A stretch of 18,021 nucleotides of DNA from Bordetella parapertussis. Its GTDB lineage: Bacteria; Pseudomonadota; Gammaproteobacteria; Burkholderiales; Burkholderiaceae_C. Shown here piece by piece: positions 8,656-16,560 of the stretch; position 1 is the stretch's first letter; each line of letters starts with the position of its first letter. Below the pieces are notes generated by a model. The model worked only from the letters and a program-made list of their open reading frames with translations, was not told the DNA's origin and ran no database searches. The translations under genes and the position numbers were made by a program. Location of the stretch: contig CAMBXY010000012.1 of assembly GCA_945871945.1 (NCBI GenBank), positions 1 to 18,021 on the forward strand, written 5' to 3'.

Positions 8656-9501
8656 ATGCAGTTCCTGCACAACGTCCCTGCACCCGCCAAGCTGAATTTG
8701 TTTTTGCACGTCACGGGCAGACGCGCTGATGGCTTTCACCTGCTGCAGTCGGTCTTTATGTTGATCGATTGGTGGGATGAGTTGCACTTTGATTTGCGAG
8801 AAGACACTCAATTGCTACGCCATGACCTGAGCACGCCTTTGCCTGAAATCGACCTGAGCTTGAGGGCGGCCCAAGCGCTGCAGCAGGCCAGCGGCAGCAC
8901 CCAGGGGGTGCTGATTCGGGTGAAAAAAAACCTGCCATCAGAAGCTGGTTTGGGCGGAGGCTCTTCAGACGCCGCCACCACTTTGCTGGCCTTGAACCGA
9001 CTGTGGGGGCTGAACTGGCCACTTTCGCGCTTGCTGCCCCTGGGTGCGAGCTTGGGTGCAGATGTGCCTTTTTTTCTGGGTGGCCGCAACGCTTGGGTTC
9101 AAGGTGTTGGCGAAAAACTCCAAGCCATCGATCTGCCGGCGGCGCGGTTTGTGGTGCTTAAACCGCGGCAGGGCCTGTCCACCGCCACGATTTTTCAAGA
9201 CCCATCGCTGGTTCGCGATACGCGGCCTGCTACAATAACCGACTTTGCTGCACAGCCTTACGCCTTTGGGCGTAATGACTTGCAAGCCGTTGCCCAAAGG
9301 CTGTGTCCCGAGGTTTCTCAAGCCCTGCGTTGGCTGGAAAACCTTGGTTTGCAACCCAAAATGACGGGTTCAGGTAGCGCGGTGTTTGCCAAAATCGAGC
9401 CTTCTACGGTGTTAACCCACCCTCCCGAAGGATGGATTTTGCAAATTTGCAGTAATTTGGAGGTTCATCCTTTGCACCGATGGGTCTCCTGCGACGATTA
9501 G
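8656..9501 (+). CDS. ispE: 4-diphosphocytidyl-2-C-methyl-D-erythritol kinase
   Basis: IspE is the GHMP-family kinase that phosphorylates CDP-methylerythritol in the non-mevalonate (MEP) isoprenoid pathway. The 281-residue product has the substrate-binding N-terminal motif APAKLNLFLHV with Lys12, the GHMP phosphate-binding loop GLGGGSSDAA at residues 98-107, Asp136 in GADVPFFL as the likely catalytic acid, and MTGSGSAVFA near the C terminus. The start at 8656 gives the usual N terminus; the upstream purines are weak (TAAAGAC). A run of eight A bases at 8923-8930 encodes part of VKKN and is intact in frame. It lies between lolB and tRNA-Gln. An extended -10-like sequence lies inside its 3' half (see 9228). 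Confidence 0.96.
   Translation: MQFLHNVPAPAKLNLFLHVTGRRADGFHLLQSVFMLIDWWDELHFDLREDTQLLRHDLSTPLPEIDLSLRAAQALQQASGSTQGVLIRVKKNLPSEAGLGGGSSDAATTLLALNRLWGLNWPLSRLLPLGASLGADVPFFLGGRNAWVQGVGEKLQAIDLPAARFVVLKPRQGLSTATIFQDPSLVRDTRPATITDFAAQPYAFGRNDLQAVAQRLCPEVSQALRWLENLGLQPKMTGSGSAVFAKIEPSTVLTHPPEGWILQICSNLEVHPLHRWVSCDD
9228..9236 (+). promoter_or_regulatory. Candidate extended -10 promoter inside ispE for tRNA-Gln/prs
   Basis: TGCTACAAT is an extended -10 pattern (TG, one base, then TACAAT with five of six consensus bases). No good -35 lies 16-18 bases upstream, as is common for extended -10 promoters. It sits about 300 bases before the tRNA and could feed tRNA-Gln and prs independently of lolB-ispE. 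Confidence 0.3.
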
Positions 9502-9503
9502 CT

Positions 9504-9529
9504 GGAAGCGTGTTGAAAAACAGGCTTCC
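9504..9529 (+). other. GNRA-capped hairpin between ispE and tRNA-Gln
   Basis: Starting two bases after the ispE stop, GGAAGC pairs with GCTTCC (six pairs), a single G-G mismatch follows, then TGTT pairs with AACA around a GAAA tetraloop. This makes ten pairs in 26 bases. No T run follows, so it is unlikely to be an intrinsic terminator. A role in protecting the upstream mRNA end or in tRNA 5' processing is inference only. Confidence 0.55.
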
Positions 9530-9534
9530 CGTGT

Positions 9535-9611
9535 AGGGGAGTCGCCAAGTTGGTTAAGGCACTGGATTTTGATTCCAGCATGCGAAGGTTCGAATCCTTC
9601 TTCCCCTGCCA
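9535..9611 (+). tRNA. tRNA-Gln (anticodon UUG)
   Basis: The 77-base gene folds as a standard cloverleaf with CCA encoded. The acceptor stem pairs AGGGGAG with TTCCCCT (one G-T wobble), the discriminator base is G, and CCA is at 9609-9611. The anticodon stem CTGGA/TCCAG holds the loop TTTTGAT with anticodon TTG at 9569-9571. The T arm contains GGTTCGAATCC. A tRNA-Gln between ispE and prs is also, as I recall, found in pseudomonads. The prs start lies 50 bases downstream. A run of six T bases follows the CCA closely but has no separate hairpin, so read-through into prs is likely. Confidence 0.97.
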
Positions 9612-9661
9612 CCCTTTTTTGCAGTTCGCCGTAAGTGACGGTTCAACCATTCACGCCAGCC

Positions 9662-10636
9662 ATGTCAAACGCTCCCTCCGATTTCATGGTTTTCACCGGC
9701 AACGCCAACCCTGTCTTGGCTGCTGAAATCGCAGAGCACCTGGGTGGCAAGCTGGGCGCGGCTGAGGTGGGTCGTTTCTCTGACGGCGAAGTCACCGTCG
9801 AAATCAAACAAAACGTGCGTGCCCGTGACGTTTTTGTGGTGCAGTCGACCTGTAACCCCACCAATGAAAACCTGATGGAACTGCTGATCATGGTCGACGC
9901 TTTAAAGCGCGCCTCAGCCGAACGCATCAGCGCGGTTATCCCCTACTTTGGCTATGCCCGCCAAGACCGTCGCCCGCGCTCTTCGCGGGTGCCTATTTCG
10001 GCCAAAGTGGTTGCCGATTTGCTGCAAACTGTGGGTGTGGCGCGGGTGCTGACCATGGACTTGCATGCCGACCAAATTCAAGGTTTTTTCGATATCCCCG
10101 TCGACAATATTTACGCCTCGCCGGTGTTGCTGGGCGATTTGCGCTTGCAAAACTACGACGACCTGATCGTTGTCTCGCCTGACGTGGGCGGTGTGGTGAG
10201 GGCTCGCGCTTTGGCCAAGCAACTGGATTGCGACTTGGCCATCATTGACAAACGCAGACCCAGAGCCAATGTGTCCGAGGTGATGCACGTCATTGGTGAC
10301 ATTGAAGGCCGTAACTGCGTGGTCATGGACGACATGATTGACACTGCGGGCACTTTGGTTAAAGCCGCCGAAGTGCTCAAACAACGCGGCGCTAAAAAGG
10401 TCTATGCCTATTGCACCCATCCGATTTTTTCTGGCCCCGCCATCGAGCGCATCACCAGTGATGCTGCCCTTGATGAAGTGGTGGTCACCAACACCATTCC
10501 GCTCAACGCGCAAGCGCTGGCATGTTCCAAAATTCGCCAACTCTCTGTGGCGCCGCTGATCGCGGAGACGATTCAGCGCATCGCCAAAGGAGAGTCGGTC
10601 ATGAGTTTGTTCTCCGATCAGGATCAGCTTTTTTAA
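9662..10636 (+). CDS. prs: Ribose-phosphate pyrophosphokinase (PRPP synthase)
   Basis: Prs makes 5-phosphoribosyl diphosphate from ribose 5-phosphate and ATP, the precursor for purines, pyrimidines, histidine, tryptophan and NAD. The 324-residue product has the conserved GRFSDGEV, the flexible-loop and ATP region [43 protein letters not shown], and the PRPP-binding loop DDMIDTAGT at residues 223-231. The ATG at 9662 gives [17 protein letters not shown], the usual type of N terminus. A GTG at 9635 would add nine residues but is not needed. No clear Shine-Dalgarno sequence precedes it. It is preceded by tRNA-Gln and followed by rplY 99 bases on. Confidence 0.95.
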   Translation: MSNAPSDFMVFTGNANPVLAAEIAEHLGGKLGAAEVGRFSDGEVTVEIKQNVRARDVFVVQSTCNPTNENLMELLIMVDALKRASAERISAVIPYFGYARQDRRPRSSRVPISAKVVADLLQTVGVARVLTMDLHADQIQGFFDIPVDNIYASPVLLGDLRLQNYDDLIVVSPDVGGVVRARALAKQLDCDLAIIDKRRPRANVSEVMHVIGDIEGRNCVVMDDMIDTAGTLVKAAEVLKQRGAKKVYAYCTHPIFSGPAIERITSDAALDEVVVTNTIPLNAQALACSKIRQLSVAPLIAETIQRIAKGESVMSLFSDQDQLF

Positions 10637-10641
10637 AGCTG
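10625..10641 (+). repeat. Perfect inverted repeat over the prs stop codon
   Basis: CAGCTTT and AAAGCTG, separated by TTT, form a seven-pair hairpin that spans the last prs codons and the TAA at 10634-10636. There is no T run after it, so it is not a standard terminator. Confidence 0.5.
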
Positions 10642-10660
10642 GCCCAGATCTGAGGACAAC

Positions 10661-10686
10661 ACAGCGGGGCTGTTCACAGCCCTTTA
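10661..10686 (+). terminator. Weak terminator or attenuator-like hairpin between prs and rplY
   Basis: GGGCTG (10667-10672) pairs with CAGCCC (10677-10682) around TTCA, followed by TTTA, a poor U tract. The same 5' arm can instead pair upstream: ACAGC (10661-10665) with GCTGT (10669-10673). The two stems exclude each other. Function as partial terminator or attenuator is inference. Confidence 0.35.
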
Positions 10687-10735
10687 TTGAAACCGAGGTC
10701 ACACTGGTCGCGGTGGACTTCATCAGGAGAAGAAA

Positions 10736-11362
10736 ATGAAATTTGTCGCTTTTGAGCGCGCTAAGCAGGGGACGGGTGCGAGCCGCCGTCTTCGCATCAC
10801 TGGTCGCACGCCCGGTATCGTCTATGGTGGCAAGGCGTATCAGCCCCAGTCCATCGAACTCGACCACAACGCACTGTGGCATGCCCTGAAAAAAGAGGCC
10901 TTTCACGCCACCATCCTCGAGATGGAATTCGCTGGTCAAACCTCCAAAGTGTTGTTGCGCGATGTGCAATACCACCCCTTCAAACAGCTGGTGCTGCATA
11001 TCGACTTCCAACGCGTGGAAGCCGATACGGTGTTGCACATGAAAGTGCCTATGCACTTCAGCGGCCAAGAAAATTCACCCGCTGTCAAAGTAGATGCTTG
11101 TTTGGTCAACCCCGTGATCAACGAGCTGGAAATCACTTGCTTGCCAGCTGATTTGCCCGAGTTCATTGCGGTGGACTTGAGCGAATTGAAAAAAGGCACC
11201 TCTTTGCATGTCAACGACATCAGCCTGCCCAAGGGCGTCAAAGCTGTGGTTCACGGCAAAAACAACCCTGTGGTGGTCAGCGTCGTCACCGTCGTCGAAG
11301 AAGCCGCGCCAGAAGTCGCACCTGCTGCTGCCGCGCCTGCCAAAGGCAAGGGCAAGAAGTAA
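10736..11362 (+). CDS. rplY: 50S ribosomal protein L25, general stress (Ctc/TL5) long form
   Basis: L25 binds 5S rRNA in the large ribosomal subunit. The 208-residue product is the two-domain Ctc/TL5 type rather than the 94-residue E. coli form: an N-terminal 5S-binding domain (residues about 1-95, with [10 protein letters not shown] near the start and [22 protein letters not shown]) and a C-terminal beta domain, ending in an Ala/Pro/Lys tail ([14 protein letters not shown]). A strong Shine-Dalgarno sequence, AGGAGA at 10725-10730, fixes the ATG. prs lies 99 bases upstream and a strong terminator follows 20 bases after the stop, so rplY is the last gene of this transcription unit. Confidence 0.96.
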   Translation: MKFVAFERAKQGTGASRRLRITGRTPGIVYGGKAYQPQSIELDHNALWHALKKEAFHATILEMEFAGQTSKVLLRDVQYHPFKQLVLHIDFQRVEADTVLHMKVPMHFSGQENSPAVKVDACLVNPVINELEITCLPADLPEFIAVDLSELKKGTSLHVNDISLPKGVKAVVHGKNNPVVVSVVTVVEEAAPEVAPAAAAPAKGKGKK

Positions 11363-11382
11363 TTCTTCGCGCCTGCCTTTAT

Positions 11383-11407
11383 AAAGCCCGCTTCAAGCGG
11401 GCTTTTT
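11383..11407 (+). terminator. Rho-independent terminator after rplY
   Basis: AAAGCCCGC (11383-11391) and GCGGGCTTT (11397-11405) form a nine-pair GC-rich stem with loop TTCAA, running into five consecutive T bases (11403-11407). The stem also has A residues opposite the T run, so it might work in both directions, but nothing convergent ends here. Confidence 0.92.
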
Positions 11408-11463
11408 CGTCCTAGCAAGCCGACCGAGCCCACGGTGGCGGGTCAGCTAAAAAGTGCGGCGTG

Positions 11464-11469
11464 GATAAT
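11464..11469 (+). promoter_or_regulatory. Candidate -10 element for pth
   Basis: GATAAT matches five of six -10 bases and ends 6 bases before the pth ATG. pth lies behind a strong terminator and so needs its own promoter. No good -35 and no Shine-Dalgarno sequence were found, which would fit a leaderless mRNA. Confidence 0.35.
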
Positions 11470-11475
11470 TCCGGC

Positions 11476-12156
11476 ATGATCAAATTGTTTGTTGGCCTAG
11501 GTAACCCTGGCACAGAGTACGAGCACACCCGCCACAACGCTGGTTTTTGGTGGATAGACCAAATGGCGGCACTTCTCAAAGCGCCCCTCTTGCCCGACAA
11601 AAATTTCCATGGCTGGGTTGCCAGAGCCCATTACCAAGGCAACACGCTGTGGCTCTTAAAGCCGGTGACCTTCATGAACCTGTCGGGCAAATCCGTGTCG
11701 GCTTTGGCGCGGTTTTACAAAATTGCCCCCGAGCACATGCTGGTGGCTCACGACGAGCTCGACTTGGTGCCGGGTGAGGCCAAGCTCAAACTTGGTGGCG
11801 GACATGCCGGCCACAACGGCTTGCGTGATATCCATGCGCAAATGGGCACGGACGCCTACTGGCGCTTACGCCTAGGCATTGGCCACCCCGGTGTCAAGTC
11901 GGAAGTGGTTCACTGGGTTTTGAAGAAGCCTGCACCAGAACAGCGAATATTGATTGACACTTCCATTGAGCGCAGCCTGCAGGCCTTAGCCTGCTTGGTA
12001 AGCGGTGAGATGGAAAAAGCCATGCAGATGGTGCACACCAGCAAACCGCCCAGGCCCAAACCGCCTCGTCCGGCGGCGGCCTCTCCCCTAAAGGAAGGCG
12101 ATTTGCATGAAACACACCCCCCTACTGACCCGCGCGCGGGGTCTGACCCTGCTTAG
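11476..12156 (+). CDS. pth: Peptidyl-tRNA hydrolase with C-terminal Pro-rich extension
   Basis: Pth releases tRNA from peptidyl-tRNAs that drop off the ribosome. The key residues sit exactly where they do in E. coli Pth: Asn10 (in GLGNPG), His20 (in TRHNAGF), Asn68 (in FMNLSG) and Asp93 (in AHDELD), followed by [13 protein letters not shown]. The product is 226 residues against 194 in E. coli. The excess is a C-terminal tail from about residue 190, with [10 protein letters not shown] and then a low-complexity end. The last 50 bases overlap the next gene in another frame, which is unusual in an otherwise neat region. The ATG at 11476 gives the standard N terminus; a GTG at 11461 is an unlikely alternative. 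Confidence 0.95.
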   Translation: MIKLFVGLGNPGTEYEHTRHNAGFWWIDQMAALLKAPLLPDKNFHGWVARAHYQGNTLWLLKPVTFMNLSGKSVSALARFYKIAPEHMLVAHDELDLVPGEAKLKLGGGHAGHNGLRDIHAQMGTDAYWRLRLGIGHPGVKSEVVHWVLKKPAPEQRILIDTSIERSLQALACLVSGEMEKAMQMVHTSKPPRPKPPRPAAASPLKEGDLHETHPPTDPRAGSDPA

Positions 12157-12412
12157 CCTGACACTGGCGGCCCACCCTGGCCTGCACGCCAAGGCCAAAG
12201 AAAAACCAGCACTGCTGTGCGAGCAAGAAGGCCAAATGAAGCCTTGCGAAGACTCGCAATCGGACAAGGTGGCGGACAAAGGCAAGCCGCGTGCCTTCAA
12301 AGCCCAAGCGCCTGATGAGGTAATGGATAAAGCCAAGGTCAAAGCAAAAGCCAAGGCCAAAAAGAAAAAAGCCAAAACTAAAAAGACCCGCAAAACAGCG
12401 GCAGTTGATTAG
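12107..12412 (+). CDS. Small exported lysine-rich protein, function unknown
   Basis: I do not recognise this 101-residue protein. It begins [22 protein letters not shown] and reads like a signal peptide with a possible cleavage site after LHA (near residue 28). The mature part has two cysteines in [14 protein letters not shown] (nine residues apart), then an acidic/mixed segment, and a C-terminal tail from about residue 74 with thirteen lysines in about 23 residues, broken by Ala and Thr, resembling histone H1-like tails. Evidence that it is real: an AAGGAAGG Shine-Dalgarno sequence 8 bases before the ATG, a coherent signal peptide, and a stop three bases before the convergent ferredoxin stop. 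It overlaps the end of pth by 50 bases and is probably translated from the same mRNA. Confidence 0.65.
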   Translation: MKHTPLLTRARGLTLLSLTLAAHPGLHAKAKEKPALLCEQEGQMKPCEDSQSDKVADKGKPRAFKAQAPDEVMDKAKVKAKAKAKKKKAKTKKTRKTAAVD

Positions 12413-12415
12413 GCT

Positions 12416-13166
<751 letters not shown>

Positions 13167-13197
13167 CAGCGCTCCTATCGGCCAAAGGGTCGAGGCA

Positions 13198-13755
13198 TTA
13201 TGCCGCTGGCTGCAGCAAGTGGGCGTGTACCGCGCCAGCCTTTAAGTGCCGCGCCAAGCGCAGGCCCAAAGCGCCTAACTCATCTGCGCTCCAAGCTTTG
13301 GCCGCTTCAAGGTAAATCTGCCCCGTCGATTTGATGCAAGCCGCCGCGGCTGCCAAGGCCAAAGGGTAATGCGCAAAGTCGTAGGGAGGGTCTAAAAACA
13401 CCAAGTCCACGCTTTGCGGCGCTTGTTGTCTGAGCGTCGACAAGCCGTCGCCGCGCAGCAAGCGCAATTGACTGGCCCCCAGCTTGGCCTGGCTTTTGGC
13501 CATGGCCTCTATGCACACCGAATTGGCATCGCACAACAGCACCTTGGCCGCACCGCGGGACGCGGCTTCAAAGCCTAAAGCGCCGGTGCCGGCAAATGCG
13601 TCTACACAATGCCAGCCGGACAAATCTTGGCCTAGCCAATTGAACAAGGTTTCGCGCACCCTGTCGGGTGTGGGGCGCAAATCGACTGAGCGCGGTAGCG
13701 GCAGTTTGCTGCGCTTCCAGTCGCCGCCGATGATGCGCACCTCGCCAGGTTTCAA
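13198..13755 (-). CDS. rsmD: 16S rRNA (guanine(966)-N(2))-methyltransferase, TTG start
   Basis: RsmD methylates G966 of 16S rRNA using S-adenosylmethionine. The product has the family N terminus VRIIGGDWKRSKLPLP, then RPTPDRVRETLFNWL, the SAM-binding motif DAFAGTGALGFEAASRG at about residues 52-68, and the catalytic DPPY at 122-125. No ATG suits the N terminus. I chose TTG at 13755-13753 (185 residues), which overlaps the upstream M16 gene stop as TTGA and has GGGTGG 6 bases before it. A GTG five codons in would remove part of the conserved start. A longer frame upstream exists but lies wholly inside the M16 gene and shows no conserved sequence. coaD follows after 31 bases. Confidence 0.92.
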   Translation of the reverse strand: MKPGEVRIIGGDWKRSKLPLPRSVDLRPTPDRVRETLFNWLGQDLSGWHCVDAFAGTGALGFEAASRGAAKVLLCDANSVCIEAMAKSQAKLGASQLRLLRGDGLSTLRQQAPQSVDLVFLDPPYDFAHYPLALAAAAACIKSTGQIYLEAAKAWSADELGALGLRLARHLKAGAVHAHLLQPAA

Positions 13756-15071
13756 GGTTTGCCACCCAAGATGACGCTGACCATGCGCTGGGGTTGCAAA
13801 TTGCGGGCAAAAGCTTGCTGGATTTGAGCAGCAGTGAGTTTGTCCATTTCTGCCGCCCAGGTATCGAGGTAGTCCAAAGGCAAATCGAACCAAGCGATGT
13901 TGCTAAGGTTGTCCAGCAGTTTGCGGTTGCTGTCTATACGCAGGGCAAAGCCGCCAATCAAGAAGTCTTTGGCGGCTTGCACTTCTTGCTCGGTGGGGCC
14001 GGTACGAACAAATTCGGCCAACACATCGCTGGCAACTTGCACGGCTTGCGTGGCTTGGTCGGGTCGGGTTTGCAGTCCTACCGTGAAAGCACCGGCGTGT
14101 TGGCCGGGTGAAAAATAGCTGGACACGCTGTAACTCAGTCCGCGTTTTTCACGCACCTCATTTGTCAGGCGCGACACAAAACCGCCGCCGCCCAACACAT
14201 AGTTGCCCAGTGTCAAGGCAAAGAAGTCGGGGTTTTGGCGGGCAATGCCAACTTGTCCAATGAACACATGGGCTTGCGCGGATTCAAAAGGGATTTCCAG
14301 TTTTTGAGCTTGTTTCAATGGAGCAACCTCGCCAACCATTGGCAAGACAGGGCAAGCACTTTGGCGTGGCAAGCCGCTGAGCAACTGCGTGAGCAAATTC
14401 TCGGTTTGCGCCCGATTGACAGCGCCGACCACACTGATCTTGGCTTGGCACAGCAGCATGAAGCGCGACAAAAACTGCGCCATGTCAGGGGTATCAATAC
14501 GGCGCAAACTGGCCTCATCAACTTGCGCTCCATACGGGTGCGTGCCAAACAAGGCTTTATTGAAAGCTTTGCCGGCCTGTGTAGCGGGCTTGGTGTTGGA
14601 CTCGGCAATAGACGCCACCCAACGCTGACGCTCGCTTTGCCACACCGCGGAGGGGAAACTGGGCGCTGCCAACTGCCTAGCGGCTAAGGCAACAGCCGCC
14701 TCCAGCAACTCGGGGCGGGTCAGGCTTCGCAGCGAAAAACTCATGCGGTCGGCGCTGGCGTTGGCCCCCACCGAGGCGCCCAAATCGGCCCAAGCTTCAC
14801 CCAACTGGTTTTCATCCATGGCCGCTTGGCCTTGGAACGCCTTGACGCCCTTGGCCATCATGCTGGCGGTAGCCCCGGCCAAGCCGGATTGACCCGCCGG
14901 GTCGCGGCGGGCACCCGCGTCAAACTCGATTTGCACATCCACCATGGGGATGCCTGGGGCCTCCACCAAATACACCTTGGCGCCCGTAGGCATGGTCCAG
15001 TGTTGAATAGGAATGCCGGCCCAAGAAACCAAGGGGAAAAGAAATAAAACTGCACATGCAAAGCGTTTCAT
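13752..15071 (-). CDS. M16-family peptidase homologue lacking the zinc motif, exported
   Basis: The 439-residue product has a signal peptide (MKRFACAVLFLFPLVSWA, cleavage likely after residue 18) and the two-domain M16B layout. Where the active partner reads SGVAHVLEHM, this protein reads SGLAGATASM: the two zinc histidines and catalytic Glu are replaced by Gly66, Ser70 and Ala69. The C-terminal half keeps GGGGFVSRLTNEVREKRGLSYSV near residues 297-314, the Arg/Tyr region that in M16B pairs completes the active site of the partner. It is therefore likely the non-catalytic subunit of a heterodimer with the gene just upstream (4-base ATGA overlap). The start has GGGGAG 8 bases upstream. Substrate unknown. 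Confidence 0.9.
   Translation of the reverse strand: MKRFACAVLFLFPLVSWAGIPIQHWTMPTGAKVYLVEAPGIPMVDVQIEFDAGARRDPAGQSGLAGATASMMAKGVKAFQGQAAMDENQLGEAWADLGASVGANASADRMSFSLRSLTRPELLEAAVALAARQLAAPSFPSAVWQSERQRWVASIAESNTKPATQAGKAFNKALFGTHPYGAQVDEASLRRIDTPDMAQFLSRFMLLCQAKISVVGAVNRAQTENLLTQLLSGLPRQSACPVLPMVGEVAPLKQAQKLEIPFESAQAHVFIGQVGIARQNPDFFALTLGNYVLGGGGFVSRLTNEVREKRGLSYSVSSYFSPGQHAGAFTVGLQTRPDQATQAVQVASDVLAEFVRTGPTEQEVQAAKDFLIGGFALRIDSNRKLLDNLSNIAWFDLPLDYLDTWAAEMDKLTAAQIQQAFARNLQPQRMVSVILGGKP
13762..13767 (-). promoter_or_regulatory. Ribosome binding site supporting the rsmD TTG start
   Basis: GGGTGG on the minus strand stands 6 bases before TTG (13755-13753). It lies inside the last codons of the upstream M16 gene, as expected for a translationally coupled pair. 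Confidence 0.4.
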
Positions 15072-16495
15072 CGTGTGGACTCCCCATGACGCGAGGCGGC
15101 GCTGGGTTTGCGCGGGAAGGCTCTGGCGCCGGTTTGCGGCAGCAAGGTGGCCACTGTCAATGTGTCGTCGCCAAAATACTTGGCGGCCACCGCCTGCACT
15201 TGGGCTGGGGTGATGGTGTTCAAGCTTTCCAGCACCCGCTCGGCGCTGTCCAAAGGCATGCCTTCTATCCAAGCGTTGCCCAACTCACGGGCTTGGTTAA
15301 AGATGGAGTCTCGCTGGTAGACATTGGAGGCCATCCACTGCGCTTTGACGCGTCGCATCTCGGCCTCGCTCACACCCTCTTTGGCGATTCGCGCTATTTG
15401 TGCCCGCAAAGCTGCCTCGAGTTGTTCGGGGGTTTTGCCCTTGGCAGGAACCGCGTCAAGCATGAAGACCTGCGGGCCACGCCCACTCATGGAGTTGGAG
15501 GCACCCACACTGTCTGCCAAGCGGCCCTCACCTTGCGCCAAAGCGCGGTCTAAGCGGGCGCCGCTGTAGCCGTCTAAAACCGCAGACAGCAAAGTCAGCG
15601 CCAGCGCATCGCGGTTGTCCTCGGTGGCTTCAAAGCCAGAGAAGTTGGGCACTTTCCAGGACAAGGTGATGTAGGCTTGGTCCGCCGGCGCTTTGACCAG
15701 CACGCGGCGCGTACCGGTTTGTACAGGCTCTTCGCGAGGCTTGCGCGCAGGCAGTACGCCTACGGGAATTTGCCCATAACTGGTTTCAGCCAGTCGCCTG
15801 ACCTCAGCCACATCCACGTCACCCACCACCACCACAGAGGCGTTGGCCGGCACATACCAACGACGGTAAAAGTCTCGTGCGTCCTGCGGCGTCATGGCGT
15901 CTAGGTCGTTCATCCAACCGATCACAGGGCGTCGGTAGGGTGAGGCGACAAACTGGGTGGCGCTGAGCTGCTCATACATCATCATGCGCGGCGAGTCTTC
16001 GGTGCGCAAGCGCCGCTCTTCCTTGACCACCTCGAGTTCTTTGACAAACTCAGCGTCAGGCCACTGGTTATGGGCAAAGCGATCGGCTTCGAGTGCCATG
16101 ACTTCGGCCAAGCGCTTGGCCGGAATTTGCTGGTAGTAGCCGGTGTAGTCTTTGTTGGTGAAAGCATTTTCTCGCCCACCCAAGGCTGCCACCCGACGCG
16201 AAAACTCGCCTTGCTTGACAGTGGCCGTGCCTTTGAACAGCATGTGCTCCAGCACATGCGCCACGCCCGAGACACCATCGACCTCGTCCATGGAACCCAC
16301 CCGCACCCACAGCATGTGCACCGCCGTGGGCGCACGTTTATCGACCTTGACGATCAGCGTCATGCCGTTGCTTAAAGTGAATTGTTGGGCCTCAGGGGAT
16401 GTTTGTGCGTGAGCTGAGAATTGCGTCAAAGCCAGTCCCAGCCCCAACAAGCAGAGAACAGGGGAGCGAAAAAATAGCAGAAAAAAGGGTTTCAT
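15068..16495 (-). CDS. M16-family zinc metallopeptidase, catalytic partner, exported
   Basis: The 475-residue product begins with a signal peptide (hydrophobic to about residue 26, cleavage likely after AHA at 30), so it should act in the periplasm. The inverted zinc motif HVLEH is at residues 80-84 (His80, Glu83, His84), and a third ligand is probably Glu160 in VVKEERRLR. Other M16 landmarks are GSMDEVDGVSGVAH before the motif and GGRENAFTNKDYTGYY after it. A second, degenerate half follows, as in all M16B proteins. It overlaps the next gene, the zinc-less homologue, by four bases. Divergent from ftsY with 65 bases between starts. The natural substrate cannot be told. Confidence 0.93.
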   Translation of the reverse strand: MKPFFLLFFRSPVLCLLGLGLALTQFSAHAQTSPEAQQFTLSNGMTLIVKVDKRAPTAVHMLWVRVGSMDEVDGVSGVAHVLEHMLFKGTATVKQGEFSRRVAALGGRENAFTNKDYTGYYQQIPAKRLAEVMALEADRFAHNQWPDAEFVKELEVVKEERRLRTEDSPRMMMYEQLSATQFVASPYRRPVIGWMNDLDAMTPQDARDFYRRWYVPANASVVVVGDVDVAEVRRLAETSYGQIPVGVLPARKPREEPVQTGTRRVLVKAPADQAYITLSWKVPNFSGFEATEDNRDALALTLLSAVLDGYSGARLDRALAQGEGRLADSVGASNSMSGRGPQVFMLDAVPAKGKTPEQLEAALRAQIARIAKEGVSEAEMRRVKAQWMASNVYQRDSIFNQARELGNAWIEGMPLDSAERVLESLNTITPAQVQAVAAKYFGDDTLTVATLLPQTGARAFPRKPSAASRHGESTR

Positions 16496-16560
16496 AGAAT
16501 GACTCAGGTATAGGCTTGCACTTTTGGCAAGAAAGAAGACATTCTAGAAACCTCGACCTT

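Noticed and set aside
8923..8930. Run of eight A bases in ispE as a frameshift site
   Set aside because: The frame is intact on both sides and no downstream stem or alternative product was seen; treated as an ordinary VKKN coding run.
9412..9612. Minus-strand frame beginning MAGEEGFEPSHAGIK across tRNA-Gln
   Set aside because: It is the antisense reading of the tRNA and the ispE end; this type of product is a well-known misannotation over tRNA genes.
9609..9620. T run after tRNA-Gln as a terminator
   Set aside because: No independent hairpin precedes it apart from the tRNA T arm and acceptor, and prs follows closely without another clear promoter.
9914..11068. Long minus-strand open frame of 384 codons opposite prs and rplY
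   Set aside because: It lies fully antisense to two certain genes, spans their intergenic gap, has odd composition (rich in His, Gln, Arg) and shows no recognisable domain; it is a codon-bias shadow.
13756..13893. Longer N terminus for RsmD
   Set aside because: The added residues are the other-frame reading of the M16 gene end and match nothing conserved in RsmD.
15056..15553. Plus-strand frame opposite the first M16 gene
   Set aside because: Antisense to a confidently assigned gene with signal peptide and zinc motif; no domain or ribosome binding site.
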